From NCBI RefSeq assembly GCF_900188085.1, contig NZ_FZOU01000005.1:1-64000 (forward strand): 64,000 bases of DNA, in the 5' to 3' direction. Position 1 is the first letter of the stretch, and every line of letters begins with the position of its first letter. Under the pieces are notes generated by a model that saw nothing but the letters and a program-made list of their open reading frames with translations, ran no database searches and had not been told where the DNA came from. The translations under genes were made by a program, and so were the position numbers. The stretch is from Granulicella rosea (GTDB lineage: Bacteria > Acidobacteriota > Terriglobia > Terriglobales > Acidobacteriaceae). Shown here piece after piece: positions 1-8,767 of the stretch.

Positions 1-60
1 AGCGTCGATCTGGTGCTAAAGGCGGCGCAGGCCTTCGTACTGAATGGAAGTGCGGCTTGA
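1..60 (+). CDS. 3' end of an unidentified gene (partial)
   Basis: An open frame runs from the window edge to a TGA at 58-60, giving 19 C-terminal residues ending VLNGSAA. The next gene starts 2 bp downstream, so the two are probably co-transcribed. Too little is visible to name the product. Confidence 0.55.
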   Translation, partial: SVDLVLKAAQAFVLNGSAA

Positions 61-62
61 GC

Positions 63-731
63 ATGAACGTTTCGGCAAAAGGCCTGCTGTTCGATAACGA
101 CGGCGTCATCATCAGTTCGATTGCGTCGGTGAATCGCTGCTGGAAGCTGTGGACGAAGCACTACGGGATCGAGGGCTGGGAGTCGTACGTGATCCCGCAT
201 GGCGTTCGTGCGACGGATATCATGAAGTCGCTCCGGTCGGACTTCGGCCCGGAGCAGTTGGCGGAAGGGCTGCGGCGGATCGAAGATCTGGAGATCGCGG
301 ATGTGGCCGATCTGCAGGTGCTGCCGGGCGTTCGCGTGCTGTTGAAGTCGCTGCCGCCGGAGCGCTGGACGATCGTCACCTCGGCGACGCGTCGCCTGCT
401 GGTGGGGCGCCTGAAGGCGGCCGACCTGCCGCTGCCTCCGCGGGTGATCGTGGGGGACGAGGTGGTGAACGGCAAGCCGCATCCGGAGCCGTACATCAAG
501 GGCGCGGCCATCCTGGGCTTCGCTCCGGCCGACTGCATCGTGATCGAAGACGCTCCCAGCGGTGTTGGCGCGGGTGTGGCTTCGGGCGCGCGGGTGCTTG
601 GCGTGCTGGGAACGCATGAGGCGCATGAACTGTATGCCGCCGGCGCGAGCTGGGTGGTGCAGTCGCTGGAGATGGTCACGGCGACGCTGGTTGGCGACGA
701 GCTTTCGTTGACGTTGGCGGCTGTGCTGTAG
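63..731 (+). CDS. HAD-superfamily sugar-phosphate phosphatase-like hydrolase
   Basis: Predicted cytoplasmic phosphatase of the HAD superfamily, subgroup of beta-phosphoglucomutase and glycerol/2-deoxyglucose phosphatases. Motif I is LFDNDGVI with the nucleophile and acid/base aspartates at about D11 and D13. Motif II is the T/S of IVTSA, motif III the lysine of GKPHPEP, and motif IV the acidic pair in VIEDAPSGV. Residues 15-75 form the small helical cap expected of this subgroup. The length of 222 aa is normal. An in-frame TTG lies at 57, but ATG 63 just after the upstream stop is the simpler start. The substrate cannot be told from sequence. Confidence 0.85.
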   Translation: MNVSAKGLLFDNDGVIISSIASVNRCWKLWTKHYGIEGWESYVIPHGVRATDIMKSLRSDFGPEQLAEGLRRIEDLEIADVADLQVLPGVRVLLKSLPPERWTIVTSATRRLLVGRLKAADLPLPPRVIVGDEVVNGKPHPEPYIKGAAILGFAPADCIVIEDAPSGVGAGVASGARVLGVLGTHEAHELYAAGASWVVQSLEMVTATLVGDELSLTLAAVL

Positions 732-792
732 TCCAAGTAAGAGATAGATTCACAGGGCCCGTACATGCTGTCGCGGTGAAGGCGGGGTGCCG

Positions 793-2334
793 ATGCGTCG
801 ATTTGCGTTTGCGAGGGTGCTGGTTGCGGCGGGGCTGTCGTGGGGGGCGTATTCCGTCCGCGCGCAGTCTTCTCCGGCCTTGCCTCCACCACCTGTCAAG
901 GCAGCGAAGCTGCGGGACGATCCTGCATTCGAATCGCTGCGGCGCGGTCCGTTGACCATCTGGGTTCTTTATCACGAGCCGAAGAAGCCGGCGACGAAGA
1001 CGGTTGCGTTGCCGGCGGTCTCTCCTGAACAAACATCCGGGAGCTTCGGTCAGACCTCCAGCTCGGTTGGCGTACCGTCGAGCGAGACAGGCCAGACCGC
1101 CGGCGGCTTTGGCCGGACCTCGAGCTCCGTGGGGCAGATGTCGAGTGCGACGGGTCAGACGGCGGGCAGCTTTGGCGTCTCCGGAACGCAACTGAACCAG
1201 ATTCCAGCGCGCAGCCGGCCACCCCAGGCGGCGCACCTTGACCGGTTTAGGCGGGAGCTGAACTATCGCGGACCCTCTGGGTTCCCCGCCGCTCATTTTG
1301 TGGAGATCGCCGATGACGAGCTGGAGGCGCGGCTCGCGGCGACGGCAGGCACGGACGACGCGCCGGATGTGCTGCTGGGCGATCCGCTGCTGCCGCAGGT
1401 GTGGTCGGCCGCGGACCCTGGACTGTCGCAGCGTTACGGCGCGAGGATGCTGGGAGACGGTGTCCGGGTGGCGCAGGTAGAGCATGGCGGGTGGAATCGC
1501 GATCGTCCGCAGGCGGTAATCCTGTTGAAGGCCCGGCATCCGGCGCAGGCCGGGGCGTACATCACGTGGCTGCGGGATGGGATGGAGGATCGCGACGGGT
1601 GTCTGGGCTGCTGGATCCGGACTCCCGAGACCGACGCGCCGGTCGAAGCCGCCACGCGTGCTCTGCGCGATGTGATGAGCGGGCAGTGGCCGGAGGGGGA
1701 CGCCGATCCCGAGATGGCACGGTTCGACGCTCGGTCGGCCGCGCTGACGGCGCTGGGATTGAACGAGCCGCTCGACCTGAGTCTGGACGTGGCCGTTTCG
1801 GATGCGTGGTTGAATGATCGGCTGGCCGTGGTGCGGCTTCGCGGCACGGTCTATAACGCCTCCGCCTTTGGCGTGGTGCATGCTCTGGCGGTGCTGCGGA
1901 AGGCCGCCGACGGCCGGTGGCGGGTGCTGCAACTGACGCCGAATCTGGATTCGTCCGAGATTGGCGGAGCGGCCGGGATGCTGGCGCGCTACGCCTCGCC
2001 CAAGCCGCCGGGCGCCGAGGAGACGGCGCAGGAGAAGCTGGGCGTATCGTTGGCCGCGCCGGTCGATGGCGATGCGCGTCCGGCTGTCCCGGAGCTATGG
2101 TGGGACAACGCCGGCGGCGCGACGTTGCAGGTCGTCGAGTGGCAGACCTGCGGGCGAAGCTGCACGGACTCCAACCTGTTCTTCGTCCCCGACGCCGAAT
2201 CGCGGTTGCATACGCGGGTGTTGGCCCAGTTTGCGAATGGGCCTGAACAGTACCGGTGGCGGGTCTGGTCGCTGGGGTTGGGCGGCGCCATGGCGTTGAG
2301 TCCGTGGCGCAGGTTGAACATTCTTATGCAGTAA
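793..2334 (+). CDS. Exported protein of unknown function with a 21-residue Gly/Ser/Thr repeat
   Basis: 513 aa with a clear Sec-type signal peptide (MRRFAFARVLVAAGLSWG to about AQSS), so probably periplasmic or secreted. Residues about 78-125 hold a low-complexity stretch built on a roughly 21-residue unit (SFGQTSSSVG... then TGQTAGGFGRTSSSVG...), repeated about two and a half times. The remaining globular part has no motif I recognise; a stretch reading DDAPDVLLGDPLLPQVW vaguely recalls periplasmic solute-binding folds, which is only an impression. A GTG lies in frame 6 bp upstream. The 3' end overlaps the convergent kdsB gene by 11 bp. Confidence 0.7.
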   Translation: MRRFAFARVLVAAGLSWGAYSVRAQSSPALPPPPVKAAKLRDDPAFESLRRGPLTIWVLYHEPKKPATKTVALPAVSPEQTSGSFGQTSSSVGVPSSETGQTAGGFGRTSSSVGQMSSATGQTAGSFGVSGTQLNQIPARSRPPQAAHLDRFRRELNYRGPSGFPAAHFVEIADDELEARLAATAGTDDAPDVLLGDPLLPQVWSAADPGLSQRYGARMLGDGVRVAQVEHGGWNRDRPQAVILLKARHPAQAGAYITWLRDGMEDRDGCLGCWIRTPETDAPVEAATRALRDVMSGQWPEGDADPEMARFDARSAALTALGLNEPLDLSLDVAVSDAWLNDRLAVVRLRGTVYNASAFGVVHALAVLRKAADGRWRVLQLTPNLDSSEIGGAAGMLARYASPKPPGAEETAQEKLGVSLAAPVDGDARPAVPELWWDNAGGATLQVVEWQTCGRSCTDSNLFFVPDAESRLHTRVLAQFANGPEQYRWRVWSLGLGGAMALSPWRRLNILMQ

Positions 2335-3055
2335 GGATCGCCTCGACCTGCTGCAGGTCTTCTTCCGTGTCGACCCCGACGGTGTCGCAGGGGGTCGGTT
2401 CGACGTAGAGGTTCAGGCCGTTTTCGAGCAGGCGGAGCTGTTCCAGGCGCTCGGTCTGTTCAAGCTGGCTGGGGGCAAGGGCGTGGAAGCGTTCGAGCGC
2501 GGCGGCGCGGTAGGCGTAGAGGCCGATGTGCTTCCACACCGGCGGCTGCGGGCCTCCGTCGCGGTTGTAGGGGATTGTGGCGCGGGAGAAGTAGAGCGCG
2601 CGGCCGTCGAGCGCGGTGACGACCTTCACGGCGTTCGGGTTGTCGATGTTCTCGGGCGTGCAGAGGACTTTGAGGGTGGTCACGTCGACGTGCGGCTGGG
2701 CAAACGGCTTCAGCAGCGCGGTGATGTGCTCCGGGCGCAGCAGCGGTTCGTCGCCCTGGATGTTGACGTAGATCGCGGCGGGATGCGTCTGCGCCACGGC
2801 GTGGACGCGGTCGGAGCCGCTCTCGAGCGCGGGCGAGGTCATGGCGAAGGGCCAGCCATGAGCGCGGCAGAGTTCGGCGACCTCGTCCGAGTCGGTCGCG
2901 ATGACGACCTCGTCGAGCTGTGGGCAGGCGCGCGCGGCGTCGTAGACCCAGGCGAGCATGGGGCGTCCGGCGATCGTGCGCAGCACCTTCCGGGGCAGGC
3001 GGGTCGAGGCGAGGCGGGCAGGGATGACGCCGAGGATACGGTTGGGCTGGGTCAT
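2324..3055 (-). CDS. kdsB: 3-deoxy-manno-octulosonate cytidylyltransferase
   Basis: Activates Kdo as CMP-Kdo for lipid A/LPS core synthesis in the cytoplasm. The N-terminus carries the nucleotide-binding signature GVIPARLASTRLPRKVL, followed by VIATDSDEV, the ESGSDRV loop and NIQGDEPLL. The C-terminus ends GVDTEEDLQQVEAIL, typical of KdsB. At 243 aa it matches the family. The frame stays open upstream to 3220, but the ATG at 3055 begins the conserved domain directly. It marks the organism as a diderm with LPS. Its stop overlaps that of the convergent exported protein. Confidence 0.95.
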   Translation of the reverse strand: MTQPNRILGVIPARLASTRLPRKVLRTIAGRPMLAWVYDAARACPQLDEVVIATDSDEVAELCRAHGWPFAMTSPALESGSDRVHAVAQTHPAAIYVNIQGDEPLLRPEHITALLKPFAQPHVDVTTLKVLCTPENIDNPNAVKVVTALDGRALYFSRATIPYNRDGGPQPPVWKHIGLYAYRAAALERFHALAPSQLEQTERLEQLRLLENGLNLYVEPTPCDTVGVDTEEDLQQVEAILTA

Positions 3056-3225
3056 ATTTCTTTTGAGATCGTATCGCTTCAGCGAGGCATTGTCTCGGAA
3101 TCGAGACAAGGGGAGCCCGCATCCCTGCGGGGTTTGACCTCGGGGGCGCGGATTCGTATCATTGGAGATGGCTGTGCCTGTGCGTACGAACCAGCGCGGA
3201 TGATAGCGGCCCTTCCTCACACCAA

Positions 3226-3302
3226 GGCGGTGTAGCTCAGATGGTTAGAGCGACGGACTCATAACCCGTAGGTCGACAGTTCGATTCTGTCCACCGCCAC
3301 CA
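3226..3302 (+). tRNA. tRNA-Met (CAT), elongator type, CCA encoded
   Basis: A 77-nt cloverleaf: acceptor GGCGGTG pairs with CACCGCC, D arm GCTC/GAGC, T arm GACAG/CTGTC, and a 3' ACCA is encoded. The anticodon loop CTCATAA gives CAT. G1-C72 is paired, unlike the C1-A72 mismatch of initiator tRNA, so this is elongator Met, or tRNA-Ile2 if lysidine-modified. The closing anticodon-stem pair 31-39 is A-C, a mismatch; the more usual sequence would have T at 39. Confidence 0.95.
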
Positions 3303-3435
3303 CAAATTGATCTCGTCATCAATTTCTCTCTCTCGCGCGACGTGTGTTCTGCAAGAAAAAATCGCGAGATGGTGATCTTTCAGCCTCGGCGACCGTATAC
3401 TTGGCCGACACTATCTCCTTTTCAAAAAAGTCGCT

Positions 3436-4530
3436 GTGGATCGAAGACTTATTTTTGTGTTTCTCAAAGGGCCAGAAGCGCACGCCTCCCATGCGGTGAC
3501 GCTGAATCGTCTGCGCTGCGCGACGGGGCAGGATGGCAACATCAGCACCGATCCCCTGGGCTTCGCGACGAGTTCGGTGGACTGGGGGCGCAGGCCGTGG
3601 ACCATTCTGCTCAAGGAGGACGGTCAGCCGGTGGGTGCGGTTCTGTTGCGCGAGGTGGTGCAGAGCCGGATTCCGACGGGCTACTTTTTCGCCTCCGATG
3701 CGGTTGGGGAGGAGTTCGTCCTGGCGCCGGCCGCGGAGCGGGAGTCGATCTTTCGGCGATGTATCGAGGCGCTGGTTCAGCGTAAGCCGTCGGCGGTGAT
3801 CTTTTTAGGGACGCAGGCCGATCAGAGCCATCTGGGCTGGAAAGAGTTGAAGTACGGGGCGGGCAAGGGAGAGGTGCGGTATCGGCTGCCGATCCGGGGG
3901 ACGGTCGCGGAGACGCTCCGTGAGATTGGCACGCACACCCGAAAGAATCTGCGTTACTACGCGACAAGCGCACTGCGCGCGGGCATGGTCTTCTATCCGT
4001 CGCTCCGTCCGGAGCAGATGCAGGATGCGGTCGCCTCCCTTTATCCCAAGTGCGACTACAGCATATCGGAGCGGGGACTCGCAGCGATTCTGAACGCGAT
4101 GGGTCGGCTGGAGGGCGGCTTTTCCTCTGGATTGCGATCCGCGACCGGTGAATGGCTCAGCGTGGCGATGGGCTGGCGCGAAGGCGGCACTACCAATGTT
4201 TTCTTTCTGATGCACCACACCGGCTATCGCAAGGCGTCGCTTTCGACCACGTTGCGCTCCTTCATGGTGACCCATGAGGTGGAGCGCGGCAGCCGGGAGC
4301 TGATCGTGGTGGGCGGTGCGAATGCCGTCGTTGGACGAGGCTGCGTGCCGGATATTCGTCACGATCTGCTCCTGGGCAGACCAGGCTGGCGGCTGGCGCT
4401 GACGATCTGGATTGGTCGGCGCCTTTCGCCGAAGCACAGGTTGCGACAGTTTCTGGACCGGCTCAGTGTGGAGCGGCAGGGCGTCGAAATTCGTATCGCG
4501 ACGCGCGTCGATCAGCGGAGCGGGACCTGA
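3436..4530 (+). CDS. GNAT-fold acyltransferase (CelD/FemAB-like)
   Basis: 364 aa, cytoplasmic, no signal peptide or membrane segment. The central segment THTRKNLRYYATSALRAG is the basic signature seen in CelD/BcsL-type and FemAB-like GNAT acyltransferases, and a second GNAT half follows (SVAMGWREGGTTNVFFLMHH). Such proteins transfer acyl or aminoacyl groups during exopolysaccharide or envelope synthesis; the substrate here is unknown. The start is GTG 3436 with no convincing Shine-Dalgarno, so the true N-terminus is uncertain. It stands alone between tRNA-Met and the S41-family gene. Confidence 0.6.
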   Translation: MDRRLIFVFLKGPEAHASHAVTLNRLRCATGQDGNISTDPLGFATSSVDWGRRPWTILLKEDGQPVGAVLLREVVQSRIPTGYFFASDAVGEEFVLAPAAERESIFRRCIEALVQRKPSAVIFLGTQADQSHLGWKELKYGAGKGEVRYRLPIRGTVAETLREIGTHTRKNLRYYATSALRAGMVFYPSLRPEQMQDAVASLYPKCDYSISERGLAAILNAMGRLEGGFSSGLRSATGEWLSVAMGWREGGTTNVFFLMHHTGYRKASLSTTLRSFMVTHEVERGSRELIVVGGANAVVGRGCVPDIRHDLLLGRPGWRLALTIWIGRRLSPKHRLRQFLDRLSVERQGVEIRIATRVDQRSGT

Positions 4531-4626
4531 AATTCGCCGCCCGCTCGCCGGAAGAGTATCATTTCGCTACTGGGACCGTCTAACCCCCAGATTCAGGTTT
4601 TGCCGTTTTTTGGAGACGACTTCCGC

Positions 4627-5862
4627 ATGCCCAAGAGTTCAAAGGTTCTGTTGCTCGCCGTATCGGTTGTGCTGGTTCTGACGGTGTTCGTGGGAGTTCA
4701 CTCCACGGGCGTCAGCGCTGCGTCTGAGCCACAGGACGGCGCCTATCGCCAGATCAACGTCTACAGCGAGGTGCTGCGGCATATTCAGTCGGACTATGTC
4801 AGCGAGCCGGACATTCCGGCTGTGACAAACGGCGCGCTGCGCGGTCTGCTGGAGTCGCTCGATGCGGACTCGAGCTACCTGACGCCGGCCGACTACACGG
4901 CCTACAAGTCGGGTAAGGCCGGCAAGGCGCAGGTGGGCATCGTGGTGTCCAAGCGCTACGGCTATGCGACGGTGGTTTCGGTCGTGCCGAACAGCCCGGC
5001 GGAGAAGGCCGGCCTGGTGGACGGCGACATTCTTGAGGCGATCTCGAACCAGGATACGCGCGAGCTTTCGCTGGCGATGATTCAGATGATGCTGGCCGGA
5101 CAGCCGGGTACGGAGCTGACCGTGGCCGTCGTCCGCCCGCGCAAGACGGTGCCGGACAAGCTGACAATGACGCGCACGATGGTCGTGGAGCCGCCGGTCT
5201 CGGAGCAGATGTATGAGAACGCGTCGATCCTGTATGTGAAGCCGGTGATCCTCGATCACGAGCATGTGCAGGCGGTCGAGGCCAAGCTGAAGGCGATGCA
5301 GAAGGCCGGGAACAAGAAGATTCTGCTGGATCTGCGCGACGTCGCGGCGGGCGACATGTCCGAGGCGACGCGGCTGGCGAACTTCCTGCTGAAGTCCGGG
5401 ACGATCGCCTCGCTCGAAGGCCAGAAGGTGGAGAAGGTGACCTTCAACGCCGATCCTTCGAAGGCGATCAATGCGACGGCGCCGCTGGTGGTGCTGGTGA
5501 ATCGCGGCACGGCTGGCCCGGGCGAGCTGGTGGCGGCGGCGCTGCTCGACAACAAGCGTGCGGACCTGGTCGGCGAGAAGACCTTCGGCGAGGGCGCGCA
5601 GCAGAAGACCTTCGAGCTGCAGGACGGCGCGGCGCTGATCCTGTCGGTCGCGAAGTACGAGACGCCGGACGGAAAGAAGATTGAGGACGAGGGCGTGACG
5701 CCGGGAACGCTGGTCGCCAGCGCGATCGACGATCAGGGCGCAGGCGACGACGGGGACGATGACGCCGCCGACGCCACAACTACGCCGCAGAAGAAGAACA
5801 CGATCACCATCGACGATCAGTTGAACCAGGCGCTGGATCTGCTGAAGGCAAAGACCGCGTAG
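4627..5862 (+). CDS. S41 (C-terminal processing peptidase) family protein, catalytic dyad missing
   Basis: 411 aa from ATG 4627. A signal peptide or anchor (about 1-32) is followed by a helical region, a PDZ domain (about 90-180, QVGIVVSKRYGYATV...SPAEKAGLVDGDIL) and an S41 core (about 200-345). In CtpA/Tsp the catalytic serine is the middle Ser of SASAS and the lysine is in FGKG, 25 residues later. Here the same places read GTAGPGE and FGEG: Gly297 and Glu322, exactly 25 apart. The fold signature LVNRG..ELVAAALLDN is otherwise intact. The tail is acidic. Probably a non-catalytic PDZ/S41 scaffold in the periplasm; it precedes a class A PBP gene. Confidence 0.88.
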   Translation: MPKSSKVLLLAVSVVLVLTVFVGVHSTGVSAASEPQDGAYRQINVYSEVLRHIQSDYVSEPDIPAVTNGALRGLLESLDADSSYLTPADYTAYKSGKAGKAQVGIVVSKRYGYATVVSVVPNSPAEKAGLVDGDILEAISNQDTRELSLAMIQMMLAGQPGTELTVAVVRPRKTVPDKLTMTRTMVVEPPVSEQMYENASILYVKPVILDHEHVQAVEAKLKAMQKAGNKKILLDLRDVAAGDMSEATRLANFLLKSGTIASLEGQKVEKVTFNADPSKAINATAPLVVLVNRGTAGPGELVAAALLDNKRADLVGEKTFGEGAQQKTFELQDGAALILSVAKYETPDGKKIEDEGVTPGTLVASAIDDQGAGDDGDDDAADATTTPQKKNTITIDDQLNQALDLLKAKTA

Positions 5863-5908
5863 GATCGTTCCGGTTCGAAGGAAGGCCTAACGCCGATCCG
5901 CAACGATG

Positions 5909-5948
5909 ACACGGATTCAGGACAGAACACGTCCTGATCCGTGTTTTC
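5909..5948 (+). terminator. Rho-independent terminator-like hairpin after the S41 gene
   Basis: Arms ACACGGATTCAGGAC (5909-5923) and GTCCTGATCCGTGT (5931-5944), with a one-base bulge, are followed by TTTT. The leader TAACGCCGATC just upstream also occurs near similar hairpins after mreB and the lactonase gene. Confidence 0.7.
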
Positions 5949-6002
5949 GGTTTAATGCGTGGTCGAGCCTTTTGGCGGCTGCCGTGCTATGGTGAGAGGG
6001 CT

Positions 6003-8576
6003 GTGAGCACCCTTTTTCCTTCAAGACGGGAGATCCCGCAACGCACCCGATCGCGCCGGTGGATCTGGAGCAACCGGTCCTTGTGGCGCGCGATCTTCGG
6101 TCGCGCGACCATGACCGGCCCCGACTACCGGAGCCGTCGCATCGCGGTGCGCGCGACGTTCGTGCTGCTGCTCATCATGTCCGGGCTGTTTGGCGCGATG
6201 TGCGGGCTGACGGTGGTGTATTCGGTCGATCTGCCGCAGATGGCGGATCTGGCGAAGTATCGCCCGAACACCACGACCGAACTGCTCGATGTGAACGGCA
6301 AGGTGATCGGCTCGTTTGCGCTGGAGCGCCGGGTCGTCGTGCCGTATAGCGCCTTGCCGCAGGTGTTGCAGGACGCGATCATCTCGATCGAGGACAAGAG
6401 CTTCGAGAGCAACTGGGGCGTCAACCTGATCCGCGCGGTGGGCGCGGCGTATCGCGACCTGCATACGAAGGGTAAGGGTCAGGGCGCGTCGACTTTGACC
6501 ATGCAACTGGCGCGCAACCTGTTTCTGTCCTCGCAGAAGACCTACGGGCGCAAGCTGCAGGAGGTGCTGCTGTCGGTGCAGATCGAGCGCCGTTTCACCA
6601 AGCCGCAGATCTTCACCTTCTATGCGAACCAGATCTATCTCGGGCACGGGACGTACGGGTTCGAGGCGGGGTCGGAGTTTTATTTTTCGAAGCACGTGAA
6701 GGACCTGACGCTGCCCGAGGCGGCTTTGCTGGCTGCGCTGCCCAAGGGGCCGGAGGCGTATTCGCCCATCAAGTATCCCGACCGCGCGATGAAGCGGCGG
6801 AACCTCGTGCTGAGCGAGATGCTGGCCGACGGCAAGATTACGGCCGCGCAGGCCGCCGCCGCGCAGGCCACAACGCTTGGCCTGAAGATCGAGCCGCCGC
6901 CGAACTCGGTTGCGCCGTACTTCGTCGAGGAGGTCCGGCGGCAGTTGGAGAAGGAGTATGGCGTCGACGAGGTGCATGGCGCGGGTCTGCGGGTGTATAC
7001 GACGCTCGACCTGAATCTGCAGATGGTCGCGAACAAGGCGGTGCTCGACGGCACGGCGGCCTACGAGCGGCGCCACGGTTGGAAGGGCAACCTGCAAAAC
7101 GTTGTACTGGCAGGACTTGACCCGGAGATCTACCGCCATCCGGACTGGTTCCAGCCGGTGGTGAAGGGCAGCTACCTGCACGGGATGGTGACGCAGGTGA
7201 CGGCGAACCGCGTGGTGGTGAAGGTCGGCACGGTGCTGGCGGTGATGGGGCCGGAGGACTGGAAATGGACCGGCAACAAGGACGCGGATGAGTTTCTGAA
7301 GAACGGCGACCTGGTCTATGTGCGGATCGAGGAGGCGCCGGCGATCGCCGAGGGCGTGGCGAAAGCGTCGTTGCAGCAGGACTCCGGGGTGCAGGCGTCG
7401 ATGATGGCGATCGACAATGCGAACGGCGAGGTGCTGGCGATGGTCGGCGGGCGCGACTTCGCGTTGTCGCAGTTCAACCGCGCGACCCAGTCGCAGCGGC
7501 AGGTGGGCTCGTCGTTCAAGCCGTATGTGTACACGGCCGCGGTGGAGGCGGGAACGAAGCCGACGGACATCATCGTGGACGCCCCGGTCAGCTTCTGGAC
7601 GCCGAACGGCTACTACACGCCGCATAACTACGAGCCGGACTGGAAGGGCGCCATGAGCATCACGTTGGCGTTTGCCGAGTCGCGCAATATCCCGGCGCTG
7701 AAGCTGGCCGATCATGTGGGCATCCGCAAGGTGATCGAGGTCGCGCACCGGTTCGGCATCACGAGCAATATGCCGGCGTTTCTGCCGATCGCGATCGGCG
7801 CGGCGGACATCACGCTGGCCGAGCAGGTGGGCGCGTACGCGGTCTTCCCGAACGACGGCATTCGGATCGAGCCGCACTACATCAAGCGCGTAACGCAGGC
7901 CGACGGCACGCCGCTGGACGTGAAGCCGACCGAGGTCAAGGAGGTCATCTCGGTCGATACGGCGCGTACGATGATGACGCTGCTGCGTGCGGTGACGAGC
8001 TTCGGTACGGCGGCGGCGGTAGCGCCATTGAAGCATCCGTTCGGCGGCAAGACGGGCACGACGAACGACTTTACCGATGCGTGGTTCGTCGGGTTTTCCC
8101 CGTCGGTGACCTGCGGGACGTGGATCGGCTTTGACGATCGCACCAGTCTGGGGTCGAAGGAGACCGGCGCGAAGGCCGCGCTGCCGATGTGGATGGACTT
8201 CATGAAGGAGGCCATCAAGGGCAAGCCGGACGAGATCTTCCCGACGGGCGACATGCCGAAGAAGCAGTTGGAGGTGGCGGTGACGCCCGCAGGCGCAGCC
8301 CCGGCTGTTGCTGCGAAGGCTGCTGCGAAGGAGAAGGAAGAAGATCCGGATATAGGCGATGTAGACGATACGGGTGGGCCGCCGAAGCCGGCTGCAAAGC
8401 CTGCGATTCCTGTTGCACCGGTGACGCCGATCAAGCCTCCGGTCGACCTTCCGCAGGATGGACCGGCTGAGGCTACGCCTTCCGTGAAGCCGGTGAAGCC
8501 GATCGTCGTGCCGACAAAGCCAGAGGCTCCGCCGGTTGCGATTGAGCCGGTCAAGCCGCCGGGCGGAGCTAATTAA
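6003..8576 (+). CDS. Class A penicillin-binding protein 1A (transglycosylase/transpeptidase)
   Basis: Bifunctional peptidoglycan synthase, anchored in the inner membrane with its catalytic domains in the periplasm. From GTG 6003 it is 857 aa. A basic N-terminus and one membrane helix (VRATFVLLLIMSGLF) precede a GT51 domain with catalytic Glu130 in EDKSF, then STLTMQLARN and NQIYLGHGTYGFEA. The transpeptidase domain shows SSFK (Ser503), SRN (560-562) and KTGTT (Lys683). GT51 usually has His in EDxxFxxH; here it is Asn. The last 90 residues or so are an Ala/Pro/Lys-rich tail. ATG 5955 is an alternative start; GAGAGG lies just before GTG 6003. Confidence 0.93.
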   Translation: MSTLFPSRREIPQRTRSRRWIWSNRSLWRAIFGRATMTGPDYRSRRIAVRATFVLLLIMSGLFGAMCGLTVVYSVDLPQMADLAKYRPNTTTELLDVNGKVIGSFALERRVVVPYSALPQVLQDAIISIEDKSFESNWGVNLIRAVGAAYRDLHTKGKGQGASTLTMQLARNLFLSSQKTYGRKLQEVLLSVQIERRFTKPQIFTFYANQIYLGHGTYGFEAGSEFYFSKHVKDLTLPEAALLAALPKGPEAYSPIKYPDRAMKRRNLVLSEMLADGKITAAQAAAAQATTLGLKIEPPPNSVAPYFVEEVRRQLEKEYGVDEVHGAGLRVYTTLDLNLQMVANKAVLDGTAAYERRHGWKGNLQNVVLAGLDPEIYRHPDWFQPVVKGSYLHGMVTQVTANRVVVKVGTVLAVMGPEDWKWTGNKDADEFLKNGDLVYVRIEEAPAIAEGVAKASLQQDSGVQASMMAIDNANGEVLAMVGGRDFALSQFNRATQSQRQVGSSFKPYVYTAAVEAGTKPTDIIVDAPVSFWTPNGYYTPHNYEPDWKGAMSITLAFAESRNIPALKLADHVGIRKVIEVAHRFGITSNMPAFLPIAIGAADITLAEQVGAYAVFPNDGIRIEPHYIKRVTQADGTPLDVKPTEVKEVISVDTARTMMTLLRAVTSFGTAAAVAPLKHPFGGKTGTTNDFTDAWFVGFSPSVTCGTWIGFDDRTSLGSKETGAKAALPMWMDFMKEAIKGKPDEIFPTGDMPKKQLEVAVTPAGAAPAVAAKAAAKEKEEDPDIGDVDDTGGPPKPAAKPAIPVAPVTPIKPPVDLPQDGPAEATPSVKPVKPIVVPTKPEAPPVAIEPVKPPGGAN

Positions 8577-8598
8577 CGTCACGCATTTTGCTGGATAG

Positions 8599-8734
8599 CT
8601 CGCAAAACGCTCGTCATCCTGAACGTAGTGAAGGACCCCCGTATTCGCCTTTGCTGTTGTCTGTTCTTGTATTCGGCAGGAACAAACAACGACAAAAACA
8701 ATACGGGGGTCCTTCGCTCCGCTCAGGATGACGA
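8599..8734. repeat. Full-length palindromic repeat, family A
   Basis: Inverted arms GTCATCCTGAACGTAGTGAA... (from 8613) and ...CTCAGGATGAC (to 8733) enclose an inner stem AAGGACCCCCGTATT / AATACGGGGGTCCTT. The left flank from 8599 (CTCGCAAAACGCTCG...) is the reverse complement of the end of the copy at 14607-14655. It occupies the gap between the PBP gene and convergent ribF. Confidence 0.85.
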
Positions 8735-8767
8735 TATTTGTGGCGGGGCGTAAAAGGCCAAGCCAAC

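Noticed and set aside
6021..8582. Very long minus-strand open frame opposite the PBP1A gene
   Set aside because: Arg/His/Leu-rich translation with no motif; an antisense shadow caused by high GC, opposite a gene with clear catalytic motifs.
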